Shown here: piece after piece, positions 25,529 to 34,882 of the stretch | Layout of the letters: each line of letters opens with the position of its first letter | Numbering within the stretch: the first letter of the stretch is position 1 | Assembly: GCA_003327455.1 (NCBI GenBank) | Contig: QOQU01000001.1 | Span: 1 to 64,000 of the forward strand | Reading direction: 5' to 3' | Origin: Anaerolineae bacterium | GTDB taxonomy: Bacteria > Chloroflexota > Anaerolineae > Anaerolineales > UBA4823 | Length of the DNA: 64,000 nt | The notes under the pieces: model-generated | Database searches by the model: none | The model's input: only the letters and a program-made list of their open reading frames with translations | What the model was told of the DNA's origin: nothing | Made by a program: the position numbers and the translations under genes

Positions 25529-26272
25529 TTAGCGGGTTTGCAAGCGGGCGCCGCCCAGATAGGCTGCTTTGACGTGTTCGTTTTCGCGCAACTCGGCTGC
25601 CACGCCGTGAATGGCAATCTTACCTGTCTCCAGGATATAGCCGTAATTGGCGATCGAAAGCGCTTTGCGGGCGTTCTGCTCGACCAACAAAATGGAGACC
25701 TTCTCCTCTTCGTGAATCTGTTTGATGACGCGAAAGATCTCCTGCACCAGAATCGGCGCCAACCCCAGGGATGGCTCATCGAGCAGCAAAATTTTGGGTT
25801 TCGAGATCAACCCCCGCCCGATGGCGAGCATTTGCTGTTCACCACCCGAAAGCGTACCGGCCAGTTGTTTGCGCCGTTGTTTCAGGATGGGGAACAGGCT
25901 GAAAATCCATTCTTTGGTGTCTTGTATCTGGCGTTCGCTCACTTTGTGGCGCACCCCCCAGGTGCCAATGTTCAGGTTCTCTTCTACGGTCAGGGTAGCG
26001 AAGACCCGCCGCCCTTCGGGGATGTGTGCCATGCCCAGGGATGCCAGTTGATGAGGCGGATACTTGCTCAAATCCTGTCCCATCAAACGCACCACGCCAC
26101 TCTTAATCGGCACCAGGCCCGAAATCACCTTCAACAGGGTGGTCTTTCCCGCCCCATTGGCGCCCAACACAGCCACGATATCGCCTTGTTGAATTTCAAG
26201 CGAAACGCCTTTCAGCGCCTCCACAGCGCCGTAGGCGACAACCAGGTTTTCGACCGAAAGCAGTGCGTCTAT
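25529..26272 (-). CDS. livF: Branched-chain amino acid-type ABC transporter ATPase LivF
   Basis: About 247 residues. Walker A GANGAGKTTLLKVISG, Q-loop and PEGRRVFATLTVEENL, signature LSGGEQQMLAIGRGL and Walker B ILLLDEPSLGLAP are present. Homology to LivF begins upstream of the first GTG (26224): the frame reads LLSVENLVVAYGAVEALKGVSL. No ATG/GTG/TTG exists between the upstream stop and that point. AGGAGGAG is four bases before ATA at 26272, and CTG at 26263 is another choice. The start is therefore set at ATA 26272 with doubt. It follows livM-G by one base. Confidence 0.88.
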   Translation of the reverse strand: MDALLSVENLVVAYGAVEALKGVSLEIQQGDIVAVLGANGAGKTTLLKVISGLVPIKSGVVRLMGQDLSKYPPHQLASLGMAHIPEGRRVFATLTVEENLNIGTWGVRHKVSERQIQDTKEWIFSLFPILKQRRKQLAGTLSGGEQQMLAIGRGLISKPKILLLDEPSLGLAPILVQEIFRVIKQIHEEEKVSILLVEQNARKALSIANYGYILETGKIAIHGVAAELRENEHVKAAYLGGARLQTR

Positions 26273-26273
26273 G

Positions 26274-28163
26274 TTACTCCTCCTTTCCCAGATAAGCCTC
26301 GATCACGCGTGGGTTCTGATAAATCTCTTGCGGCAGCCCTTCGGCGATCTTGGCGCCCATATCCATCACCGTCACCCAATCGGAAATGCCCATCACCACG
26401 TTCATATCATGCTCAATCAGGAAGAGGGTGAAGCCCTCGGCGATCAACGTCTTCAAAAATTCCATCAGTTCTTCGGTTTCTTTATCGTTTAAACCGGAGG
26501 AAGGCTCGTCGAGGATGAGCAGGGTTGGGCTGGTAGCCAGGGCGCGGGCAATTTCCAACAGGCGTTGCTTTCCGTAGGGCAAATTCTTTGCCAGTTCGTT
26601 GCGAAATTCCCATAGCCCCACCTGATGCAGACGATAGGAAGCCACTTCCAGAATTTGACGCTCTTCACGGCGTTGCTGTGGCGTGCGCAATACCGAGGGC
26701 CATACTCCACTGTGGGCATGACAATGAGGACCCGACATCACGTTTTCGATGCAGGTCAGAGAAGGAAAGAGACGGATGTTCTGGAAAGTGCGGGCAATCC
26801 CTTTGGCGATCACGGCATGCGGCTTGAGACTGGTGATGTCTTCGCCCTTGAAGATCACTTTACCGGTCGTTGGGCGGTAAATGCCGGTAATGACGTTGAA
26901 CAGGGTAGTTTTCCCGGCTCCGTTCGGCCCGATGAGAGCTGTGATCCTGCCGGTGCGAATCTGCAAATCGAACGCATTGACCGCAATCAAACCGCCAAAT
27001 TGCATGGTCAGATTTTGGGTTTCCAGCACCACGCCGTTAGAACCGCCATTCGACGCAGGTTTTGGGCTGCTGGCGGGCGAGGCTTTTTCTGCAACCGTCT
27101 TTTGCACAACCTGCTCGATAAAGGCGTTTTCATCCTCAGGCAGGTCTTTAATTCCCAACCCATGCAATCCCACGCCTTCGCGGCGGCGCGGCAGGATACC
27201 GCCCGGGCGAAAGATCATCATCACCACCAGAGCGGCACCGAAGAAAAGCAAGCGATAGGTGGCAAACTGGCGGAAGATCTCCGGAAAGACGACAATAATC
27301 GCCGCCCCCAAAATGTTGCCCGGAATTGACCCCAGCCCTCCCAGCAGGACGATCACAAAGAAGAGAGCCGAGTCCATGAAGGTGAAGTTCGCCGGCGAGA
27401 TGATCATCATCTTAGAAGCATAGATGTTGCCTGCCAGACCCGCCAGCGCAGCTCCCATCACAAAGGCAATGAGTTTATAGTAGCGCACATCTACACCATT
27501 GGCTTCGGCGGCAATTTCATCCTCGCGAATGAAATTCCACGCCCGCCCGACGCGCGATTTCTGCAAGTTTACCAAACCAACAATCACCAGCCCAACGATG
27601 ATCCATACATAGTAGTAAAAATGAATGGGGCTGCGCAGGGTGAAGATGCCAAAATCGGGGTTGCCGATGCCGGTAATCCCGTTGGCGCCGTTGGTCAGAC
27701 CAAAGGGGTTATTCAGGGCCGCCAGGCGGACGATCTCACCGATTCCGATGGTGACGATACACAGATAATCGCCGCGCAGATGGATTATCGGCGAAGTGAC
27801 CAGATAGGCAAACGCGCCCGCGATAATGGCGCTCAAAGGCAGGAGAAGGACGATAGGCACCTTTAGCTGGGTGTAGAGGATGCCGGTGGTGTAAGCGCCA
27901 ATCGCATAAAAGGCAGCATGTCCCAGGTCGAACAGCCCAACTTCTCCCAAGACGATATTCAGGCTCAGCCCCAGCAGCACATAAATTCCCACGAAAAAGC
28001 CCACGTCAATCCAGTAATTGTTCACAAAGGGCAAAAACGGATAGATCAAGAGCAGCAGGACAATCAAGCCGATCCAGACCACTGCCAGGCGGTTGGAGCG
28101 AGGAGCGCCGTTCTGCTGCGCTTTCCAGAGACGTTGGGTGAGTTTCTGAGTGAAATCGCTCAT
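26274..28163 (-). CDS. Fused LivM permease and LivG ATPase
   Basis: 629 residues joining two usual subunits. Residues about 1-345 are a LivM-type permease with about ten hydrophobic segments (LGLSLNIVLGEVGLFDLGHA, then VTSPIIHLRGDYLCIVTIG). A Ser/Pro/Asn-rich linker follows (about 350-385). Residues about 385-629 are a LivG ATPase: Walker A GPNGAGKTTLFNVITG, GIARTFQNIRLFPSLT, signature-like LPYGKQRLLEIARAL, Walker B LILDEPSSGLN and H-loop LIEHD. The signature is LPYGKQ rather than LSGGQ, which is common in LivG. Fusion guarantees equal amounts of permease and ATPase. Confidence 0.93.
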   Translation of the reverse strand: MSDFTQKLTQRLWKAQQNGAPRSNRLAVVWIGLIVLLLLIYPFLPFVNNYWIDVGFFVGIYVLLGLSLNIVLGEVGLFDLGHAAFYAIGAYTTGILYTQLKVPIVLLLPLSAIIAGAFAYLVTSPIIHLRGDYLCIVTIGIGEIVRLAALNNPFGLTNGANGITGIGNPDFGIFTLRSPIHFYYYVWIIVGLVIVGLVNLQKSRVGRAWNFIREDEIAAEANGVDVRYYKLIAFVMGAALAGLAGNIYASKMMIISPANFTFMDSALFFVIVLLGGLGSIPGNILGAAIIVVFPEIFRQFATYRLLFFGAALVVMMIFRPGGILPRRREGVGLHGLGIKDLPEDENAFIEQVVQKTVAEKASPASSPKPASNGGSNGVVLETQNLTMQFGGLIAVNAFDLQIRTGRITALIGPNGAGKTTLFNVITGIYRPTTGKVIFKGEDITSLKPHAVIAKGIARTFQNIRLFPSLTCIENVMSGPHCHAHSGVWPSVLRTPQQRREERQILEVASYRLHQVGLWEFRNELAKNLPYGKQRLLEIARALATSPTLLILDEPSSGLNDKETEELMEFLKTLIAEGFTLFLIEHDMNVVMGISDWVTVMDMGAKIAEGLPQEIYQNPRVIEAYLGKEE

Positions 28164-28166
28164 GGT

Positions 28167-29081
28167 TTACACTTTCTCCGCCACTTTTTCTCCGATCAGT
28201 CCGGTCGGGCGGACGATCAAAATGATGATCAAAATGAGAAAAACAAAGACATTTTTCCATGCCCCGGAGACGAATCCCTCAAAGAGTGATTCAAGCAGAC
28301 CGAGCAGGATGCCTCCAATCATGGCGCCGGGGATATTCCCGATGCCGCCCATAATGGTGGCGGTAAAGGCTTTCAAGCCGTATCCCCAACCCATGGTGAA
28401 GATGATGCGGCTGTAATTCAAACCAGCAAATACCCCTGCCAGGGCGCCTAAGGCGGGACCGACCGAGAAAACAAACAAGATGATCGAGCGAAAATTGATG
28501 CCCATCAGGGTTGCTGTCTCCCGATCCAGGGCAGTAGCGCGCACAGCCGCGCCGAAGAGCGTCCTTTCCACAATGTAGTAGATCAACGCCATCAAGGTCA
28601 GGGAGACGACCAGCGTGACCAGTTTGATGTCGGTCATATAGACTTCACCAAACAAGCGAAAAGTGCCGGTCGGGATGCTGGTTTGGGGATACGCCTGAAA
28701 ACGAGGGCCCCAGACGGCCATAATGCCGTTGGAGATGAAAATCGACGCTCCCAGCGCCGAAACCACCAGCGGCAGCCGCCCGGCTTTGTACACCGGTTGA
28801 TAGGCGACCCGCTCGACCAGCAAGCCGCCGATGGCAAGCCCCAACATGGCGCCCAGGATCGCAACCACGATGCCACCCCAGATGCCAAAGGTGCGCGTCA
28901 CCCAGCCAGAGCCGATCACCAAAATTGCATAACCAATGTAACTGCCCAGGGTGAAGAAGTCCCCATGGGCAAAGTTGATCAATTTCATCACCCCATAGAC
29001 CATGGAGTAGCCCATGGCAACCAGCGCATAAAAAGAGCCAATGGTCAGGCCATTGGTGAGTTGCTCAAGGAGCAATTGCAT
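28167..29081 (-). CDS. livH: Branched-chain amino acid-type ABC permease LivH
   Basis: 304 residues with eight or nine hydrophobic segments. N-terminus LTNGLTIGSFYALVAMGYSM and MVYGVMKLINFAHGDFFTLG match LivH. The EAA-like loop RTLFGAAVRATALDRETATLMGI is present. Three bases separate it from the permease-ATPase fusion. It forms the second transmembrane subunit. Confidence 0.93.
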   Translation of the reverse strand: MQLLLEQLTNGLTIGSFYALVAMGYSMVYGVMKLINFAHGDFFTLGSYIGYAILVIGSGWVTRTFGIWGGIVVAILGAMLGLAIGGLLVERVAYQPVYKAGRLPLVVSALGASIFISNGIMAVWGPRFQAYPQTSIPTGTFRLFGEVYMTDIKLVTLVVSLTLMALIYYIVERTLFGAAVRATALDRETATLMGINFRSIILFVFSVGPALGALAGVFAGLNYSRIIFTMGWGYGLKAFTATIMGGIGNIPGAMIGGILLGLLESLFEGFVSGAWKNVFVFLILIIILIVRPTGLIGEKVAEKV

Positions 29082-29104
29082 CGAAAGCCTCCTTGTCCAA
29101 AGAT

Positions 29105-29187
29105 CGACTCCCCTCTGCCCCTGGCAGGGGGGTGAGGGCGTTCCTCCCCTCTCCCAATGGGAGAGGGGAGGAGGTGAGGGAAAATCC
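29105..29187. repeat. Copies of the G+C hairpin repeat
   Basis: Two units (CTCCCCTCTGCCCCTGGCAG, then CTCCCCTCTCCCAATGGGAG) between livH and the binding protein gene. Such hairpins between a binding protein and its permease can lower downstream expression. Confidence 0.75.
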
Positions 29188-29196
29188 GCTCACGGT

Positions 29197-30360
29197 TTAT
29201 TTGGGATAGTACAGCTCCAGTTGACCCTGGTCGTTGTAGATATAGGCATAGTAGGGGATATCCTTGCGGTCACCGCGCTCGGTGAACATCAAGGGTCCGG
29301 TGATGCCTTTGGCGTCGGTCATGGTGCGCATCGCCTGCGCCACGGCGTCCGGGTCAGTAGAGCCAGCCTTAGCAATGGCAGCCACCAAAGCGTTCAGCGC
29401 GTCTGCCGCATAGACTGCCCAGATGGAGCCGGGCAGTTCGTTGAATTTCGCCTTGTAGGCATCCATGAACTCGATGGACTCAGGATAGGTCAGGAATTGC
29501 GGCATTGGCTCATTGAGATGGATGGAGCCTTTAATCACATCCACGCCGGCGATCTTCTCGAATTCGGGGGTCGGCACCGAGTTGTTGCCCACGAAAAGCC
29601 CGGTGTAGCCAGCCTGGCGGGCTTGCTTCAGCAGCAGGGCAGCTTCAGGATAGTATGCGGTGAAGAACCACACATCCGGGTTGATCTCTTTGATCTGGCT
29701 GACCACGGCCGAATAGTCGCTCTCGCCCGGGGTGATGGCATCGTAGTAAACCAGTTCCGCCTGTCCAGAATCGAGATAGGGCTGCAGGAATTTCTTGGCA
29801 TCTTCGGCAACGCCGCGTCCGTAGTCCTGGTTGTCGTGCATGATGGCAATGCGCTTGGCACCCAGCACTTCCACAGCGAATTTGGCAAAGAACTCGGATT
29901 GCGTGTCATCACGCCCGGCTGTGCGGAAGAAGTAGGGGCGCTGTTTTTCCATGGTCAGGCGCACCGCCGTGCAGCCGTAGCCAACCGAGACGACTTTATT
30001 GGCATCGTACAGGTCGGCAGCCGGGGCAGTGACCGATGAGCCATAGGAGGCGATGACCTCTTTCAACCCTTGCGAGATCAACTTTTGCGCTGCCAGAGCA
30101 CTATCCTTGGGGTTGGAAGCGTCATCGGCAACGATGATCTCAATCTGTTTGCCCAACACACCGCCCTTTTTATTGATCAACTCCTGGGCGACCTCGACCG
30201 ATTGCTTTGCCCACTGACCTTCGGCGGCAAAGTCGCCGGTGAGCGGGGCTTGCAAGCCAATCTGGATGGTCTGAGGCTCAGCCGGCTTTTGCTGGCAAGC
30301 CCCCAGGACCAACGAGAGGGTCACGACGAGGACAAACACAATACTGGAAATTCTCTTCAT
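29197..30360 (-). CDS. Periplasmic-type amino acid-binding lipoprotein (LivJ/LivK family)
   Basis: 387 residues. Signal MKRISSIVFVLVVTLSLVLGAC ends in lipobox LGAC. Mature family I type fold: IQIGLQAPLTGDFAAEGQWA, INKKGGVLGKQIEIIVADDA, QKLISQGLKEVIASYGSSVT, and KRIAIMHDNQDYGRGVAEDA. It delivers substrate to the Liv permeases encoded just downstream. Ligand not readable. The neighbouring hydroxyproline dehydratase suggests proline-like substrates. AAGGAG seven bases upstream fixes ATG 30360. Confidence 0.92.
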   Translation of the reverse strand: MKRISSIVFVLVVTLSLVLGACQQKPAEPQTIQIGLQAPLTGDFAAEGQWAKQSVEVAQELINKKGGVLGKQIEIIVADDASNPKDSALAAQKLISQGLKEVIASYGSSVTAPAADLYDANKVVSVGYGCTAVRLTMEKQRPYFFRTAGRDDTQSEFFAKFAVEVLGAKRIAIMHDNQDYGRGVAEDAKKFLQPYLDSGQAELVYYDAITPGESDYSAVVSQIKEINPDVWFFTAYYPEAALLLKQARQAGYTGLFVGNNSVPTPEFEKIAGVDVIKGSIHLNEPMPQFLTYPESIEFMDAYKAKFNELPGSIWAVYAADALNALVAAIAKAGSTDPDAVAQAMRTMTDAKGITGPLMFTERGDRKDIPYYAYIYNDQGQLELYYPK

Positions 30361-30421
30361 ACTTCTACTCCTTTTGAACATTGGGGATAAAATGGATTTT
30401 GTTCATCTGCTGCCACGAAAA

Positions 30422-31450
30422 TCAGCGCAGAATGAAGCCATGTCGCAGGGGGTCTTGAGGGTCAATCAACCATTCACACACTCCCACAATCGAAGCGCTC
30501 CCCGCTACCTCGGGGATGATGGCCTCGTAGGGCCCATATTGAACCTTCTCCACGACCCTGCCGGTGAAAGTCGTACCCAGGATGCTCTCAATGGTGATGG
30601 GTTGACCAAGGGCAATTTCCTTTCTGGCATAGTGGAGCGCCAACCGGGCACTGACACCGGTGCCGGTCGGTGAACGATCCACCTCGCCCTCGGCAAAGAT
30701 GCAAACGTTGCGGCTGTGATGGGCGGGATCATGGGCTTTGCCGACGAAAATCGTCCCATAGAGAAAACTCAAATCCTCTTCAAAAGGATGTTTGATCGGC
30801 ACCGCTTCCATGACCGCGCGTTTGATGCGCATCCCGACATCAATCAGGGTGCGGAAGTCTTTGGCTTCCAGCCCTACTCCCACCTCTTCAGCCTGCACAA
30901 AGGCATAGAAGGCGCCGCCAAAGGCGATATCGAAGCGCACTTCTCCCACGCCAGGGACCTGCACGCGTTGGTCGGCGAGATACACAAACGAGGGGACATT
31001 GTGAAAGGCAACCTGGCGCACGCGACCGTCCTGGCGGTGGGCATAGGCAGTGATCAAACCGGCCGGAGCTTCGATCCTGACCACCGCCGGTTCTTCTTCT
31101 TTGTGAAGCAAGCCGCAATCTAACAGCACCATCGTCAGTCCAATGATGCCATGTCCGCACATCGTGCTATAACCTTCATTATGAAGGAAGATCACCCCCA
31201 CATCATTTTCAGCCGAGGCTGGCTCGGTGAGCAATGCCCCGTACATATCGGCATGGCCGCGCGGCTCCCACATCAGAGCCGTGCGCAGGGAATCCAGATG
31301 TTCTTTGATGTAACGCCGTTTCTCGAGAATGCTGCCTTTGGGGAGAGGAGGAAAGCCTTCGATGATCACTCGCAGGGGTTCGCCAGCCGTGTGGGCGTCA
31401 ATGGTCTTGATGCGCATCCAATCTGCAGGAGGTCTCCATTCCAGGTTCAT
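30422..31450 (-). CDS. trans-3-hydroxy-L-proline dehydratase (proline racemase family)
   Basis: 342 residues. Proline racemases use two cysteines; here the first is present (STMCGHGIIG, Cys98) and the second site is threonine (DRSPTGTGVSARL, Thr262). Family members with this Cys/Thr pair dehydrate trans-3-hydroxy-L-proline to delta-1-pyrroline-2-carboxylate. The N-terminal KTIDAHTAGEPLRVIIEGFP is the family opening. The gene is 61 bases before the binding protein gene on the same strand, so uptake and catabolism of hydroxyproline may be linked. Which transcript it belongs to is uncertain. Confidence 0.85.
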   Translation of the reverse strand: MNLEWRPPADWMRIKTIDAHTAGEPLRVIIEGFPPLPKGSILEKRRYIKEHLDSLRTALMWEPRGHADMYGALLTEPASAENDVGVIFLHNEGYSTMCGHGIIGLTMVLLDCGLLHKEEEPAVVRIEAPAGLITAYAHRQDGRVRQVAFHNVPSFVYLADQRVQVPGVGEVRFDIAFGGAFYAFVQAEEVGVGLEAKDFRTLIDVGMRIKRAVMEAVPIKHPFEEDLSFLYGTIFVGKAHDPAHHSRNVCIFAEGEVDRSPTGTGVSARLALHYARKEIALGQPITIESILGTTFTGRVVEKVQYGPYEAIIPEVAGSASIVGVCEWLIDPQDPLRHGFILR

Positions 31451-31833
31451 TAAATCATGCGCTCCTCGGGGTGAGAAATCAAATCAGATGGTTGATGGTC
31501 AACACCTCAACCCGGCCCCCTTCACACTGCAACAACCGAAAAGAGAAAAGTATCACAAAAGACAGGCTCAACCATAAACCGGGCACCTTGGGAAGAGTGG
31601 AACATTTGCTCGTGACTTGCTCGAAAATCAGCCCTCCTTTCCGTATCTTTCCAAAATTTATGAAGATATCGTTTTTTCAGAGATACCGCTAAGCTGCCTT
31701 CGATATCGTTGCTGAAGTATTTACCCCTGTCGAACAAACAACCGACAATCTGTGCTTATTTTCACATAGTTAAGAGCATCTGTCAATGAAAGATGTCATG
31801 CCTTGAATAACGATAATCGGCATATTTTAAACC
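31451..31833. other. Intergenic stretch without a gene
   Basis: 383 AT-richer bases between the dehydratase start and the formate dehydrogenase gene end. GATATCGTT occurs twice (about 31665 and 31702). No convincing reading frame or terminator is seen. It presumably holds the dehydratase promoter. Confidence 0.5.
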
Positions 31834-33999
31834 TCAGCGGCGCCCGCGCGGCTGGGGTTCGGGCCGTCCGGCTAATTCTTCCGGGCGCGCTTTGCTCACC
31901 CGCACGACAGCAGCTTTATATTCGGGGATTTTAGCCTGGGGGTCCAATTGATCGTGAGTGAGCAAATTGGCAGCCGCTTCATGGAAGTGGAAGGGGATAA
32001 AAACCACGCCACGGTTGGTCTTTTCGGTGACATGAGCGCGCAGAACTATCGAAGCCCGCCGCGAGGTCACCCGCACAGCATCGCCGTTGTGGATGCCTAA
32101 GGTGCTGGCATCGTGAGGATGGATTTCCACCAGTGCTTCCGGATAAAGGTCGTCCATCCAGGAGTGGCGGGTCATGGTGCCTCCATGCCAGTGCTCGAGC
32201 ACCCGTCCGGTGCTGAGCACAAAGGGGTATTCTTCATCCGGCATCTCAGCGTTGGGCGTGTACTCTAAGGGATGAAACCTGCCCCGCCCGCGCGGGAAAG
32301 TCTCTGCAAACAAATAGGGGGTGCCGGGGTGGCTCTCATCCCAGACCGGTGTTTGTAAGCCACCTTCACGGTCGAGACGTTCATAGGTGATGCCGCCGTA
32401 TTCCGGGACGCCGCGCCGAATCTCGTCCAGAATCTCGCCTGGATGGCGATAGTCCCAATAAGCCGAATGTGTCCGTCCCAGTTTATGCTCGATACGCTTT
32501 GCCAGATCACAGAGAATCTCCCAATCTGGGCGTGCCTGACCGCGCGGCGCAATGGCGCGACGCACCCGCTGCACGCGGCGGTCGGTGTTGGTGAAGGTGC
32601 CGTCCTTCTCTGCCCACGAGACAGCCGGTAGAAAGACATCGGCAAAGGCACCCGACTCGTTAATAAACAAATCCTGAGCCACCAAAAACTCTAGTTCGGT
32701 CATCTTTTGGCGGGTGTGATTCAGGTTGGGTTCGGACATCATCGGATTTTCGCCCATGATGTAGAGGGCACGGACACCGTTCGGGCCAACGGCGCTGAGG
32801 ATTTCGGTGGTGGTCAAGCCCAAACGGCGGCTTAATCCACCCGGCTCGATGTTCCATAAACGCTCCCAACGCGCCGCGTTCTGTTCGTCATCCACGCGCT
32901 GATAGCCAGGATAATGCCAGGGCATGGCGCCCATATCCGAAGCACCCTGTACGTTGTTCTGCCCGCGCAAGGGGTTCAACCCCGTGCCGCGCCGCCCAAT
33001 ATGTCCGGTCAGCAGGGCTAAGTTGACCAGACTCAAGGCGTTGGCCGTGCCATGAGTCGATTCGGGAATGCCCAATGCCCAATAAATGGCTGCATTTCGG
33101 GCGGTGGCATACAGACGCGCTGCCTCGACAATCAATTCTTTTGGCACCCCGCTGATCACCTCAGCCGCTTCGGGAGTGAACTTTTCCATCGAAGCGGCAA
33201 AGGCTTCGAAGTTCTCGGTGCGCTGTTCGATGAACTGGCGGTTGTACAGGCCCTCTTTGAGAATGACATGCGCCATGGCAGAAAAGAGCGGCACATCCGT
33301 GCCGGGTTTGAGAGGCAGATAAAGGGTGGCATAGTCCACCATTTCGATACGCCGCGGATCGACGACAATCAGTTTGGCGCCATATTTGCGCACTGCGGCT
33401 TTCATCTGCAAGGCAATAATGGGATGGTTTTCGGTTGGGTTCGAGCCGGTGAGGATAAACACGTCGTTTTCAATCACTTCGGCAGCCGTGTTGCTCATCG
33501 CCGAGGAGCCAATCGCCATCTGCAAAGCCACCACGCTGGCAGCATGACACAGGCGCGTGCAGTGATCGACATTGTTGGTGCGGAAGAGAGCGCGGTATAT
33601 CTTCTGTAGCAGATAATTGTCCTCATTGGTGGCTTTGGCGCAACAATACACTGCCAGGGCATCTGAACCATGCTGGCGATAAATTTCCACCAGGCGATCC
33701 GAAACCAACTCGAGGGCTTCGTCCCAGGAAACCGGTTGCCACTCCTCCAGGTCGAAAGCCTGGGTGCGCTCGCCTGCCCTTTGAGGTTTCTTGCGCACCA
33801 GCGGCGTGGTCACACGGCGCGGGTGATAGAGAAAATCTGTCCCAAAGCGCCCCTTGACACACAAATTGCCATGGTTGACGACCGAATCAAACGGGGCAGA
33901 GACATGATAAATAAAGTCATCCTTGACATGCAGTTCCAGGTTACAACCAACGCCACAGAAAGGGCAGACGGTGGGAACCACTCGATCGGGGGTGAGCAT
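31834..33999 (-). CDS. fdhA: Formate dehydrogenase catalytic subunit (Mo/W-bis-MGD)
   Basis: 721 residues, full-length molybdopterin oxidoreductase. The N-terminal [4Fe-4S] motif is CPFCGVGC then GNLCVKGRFG. The metal ligand region reads NNVDHCTRLCHAASV, with Cys where many formate dehydrogenases have selenocysteine; the adjacent His is kept. Pterin-binding blocks GSNPTENHPI, GLNPLRGQNNVQGASDMG and GTFTNTDRRVQRVRRA are present, and the C-terminal TMTRHSWMDDLYPEALVEIHP domain closes the fold. AAGGAGG seven bases before ATG 33999 fixes the start. It forms an operon with the two Nuo-like genes. Confidence 0.9.
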   Translation of the reverse strand: MLTPDRVVPTVCPFCGVGCNLELHVKDDFIYHVSAPFDSVVNHGNLCVKGRFGTDFLYHPRRVTTPLVRKKPQRAGERTQAFDLEEWQPVSWDEALELVSDRLVEIYRQHGSDALAVYCCAKATNEDNYLLQKIYRALFRTNNVDHCTRLCHAASVVALQMAIGSSAMSNTAAEVIENDVFILTGSNPTENHPIIALQMKAAVRKYGAKLIVVDPRRIEMVDYATLYLPLKPGTDVPLFSAMAHVILKEGLYNRQFIEQRTENFEAFAASMEKFTPEAAEVISGVPKELIVEAARLYATARNAAIYWALGIPESTHGTANALSLVNLALLTGHIGRRGTGLNPLRGQNNVQGASDMGAMPWHYPGYQRVDDEQNAARWERLWNIEPGGLSRRLGLTTTEILSAVGPNGVRALYIMGENPMMSEPNLNHTRQKMTELEFLVAQDLFINESGAFADVFLPAVSWAEKDGTFTNTDRRVQRVRRAIAPRGQARPDWEILCDLAKRIEHKLGRTHSAYWDYRHPGEILDEIRRGVPEYGGITYERLDREGGLQTPVWDESHPGTPYLFAETFPRGRGRFHPLEYTPNAEMPDEEYPFVLSTGRVLEHWHGGTMTRHSWMDDLYPEALVEIHPHDASTLGIHNGDAVRVTSRRASIVLRAHVTEKTNRGVVFIPFHFHEAAANLLTHDQLDPQAKIPEYKAAVVRVSKARPEELAGRPEPQPRGRR

Positions 34000-34012
34000 G
34001 ACGAAACCTCCT

Positions 34013-34738
34013 TTATCCGCTGCGTTCGGCGCGCCGGCGGCGCCCACTGCGTTCCGAACGGGTCATGTGTAGAATATCCTCCGCGGCATAACCGATTTCC
34101 AGAAGATGCTGGCGTTTGAACTTCAACGCTCCGGTTGGGCAGACGCCGATACACTGCCCGCAGAAGACGCAGGTCGATTCGGGCATGGGCACTTCGTAAA
34201 ATGTGCTGATCTGGGTCTCGTAGCCGCGCCCTTTGAAATTAATGGCATAAGTGTATTGGGCATCTTCGGCACAGACCTGGACGCAGCGCCAGCACAACAC
34301 ACATTTGGCGTAATCGCGAATGTACATGGGGTTGTCGTCGATCAGAGGGGGATGACGAGGTTCCGCCTCTGGAAAGCGCTCGCAGTCGGCTCCATAAGCC
34401 TTTGCCATGGCTTCAATTTCAGGCGCCTCCGACAGGTCTACCGTCGCATAAAGCAACTCCAAAATGGTGCGCCGCGCCCGGTGTACCCGCTCGCTTTGGG
34501 TGTTTACCTCCATCCCTTCCTGGACGGTGGCGGTGCAAGCCGGGACGAGCACGCGCGCGCCTTTGACTTCCACGACACAGATGCGGCAGAGCGCGTTGGC
34601 GGTGCAGTAGTCGTGGTAACAAATGGTGGGGATTTCAATACCCAGTTGCCGGGCGGCCTTCAGGATGGTGGTGCCGGGGGAGACCTGAGCCGCTATGCCA
34701 TCAATCGTCAGGTGGATGCTGTCTTGGGTCATAGCCAT
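34013..34738 (-). CDS. NuoG-like iron-sulfur subunit of the formate dehydrogenase
   Basis: 241 residues. A [2Fe-2S] ferredoxin domain ([19 protein letters not shown], then PACTATV) is followed by the His/Cys segment and two [4Fe-4S] cubanes ([16 protein letters not shown] and [16 protein letters not shown]). This is the N-terminal electron wire of NuoG/HoxU without the molybdopterin part, which is the next gene. It would pass electrons from the catalytic subunit to the flavin subunit. 13 bases separate it from fdhA. Confidence 0.88.
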   Translation of the reverse strand: MAMTQDSIHLTIDGIAAQVSPGTTILKAARQLGIEIPTICYHDYCTANALCRICVVEVKGARVLVPACTATVQEGMEVNTQSERVHRARRTILELLYATVDLSEAPEIEAMAKAYGADCERFPEAEPRHPPLIDDNPMYIRDYAKCVLCWRCVQVCAEDAQYTYAINFKGRGYETQISTFYEVPMPESTCVFCGQCIGVCPTGALKFKRQHLLEIGYAAEDILHMTRSERSGRRRRAERSG

Positions 34739-34882
34739 TTCCTTGAGGTGGTCTACATGGAACTGCGAGCCAATCGACCTCGGGAACCAGGTGCAGGCTG
34801 AGCCATAAGGGAGGAGAAACCCGGTGAAACCCGCTCATCATCCTGCGCTGTGCCTGCGACAATCTGGAAGTCAGTACTTTTT

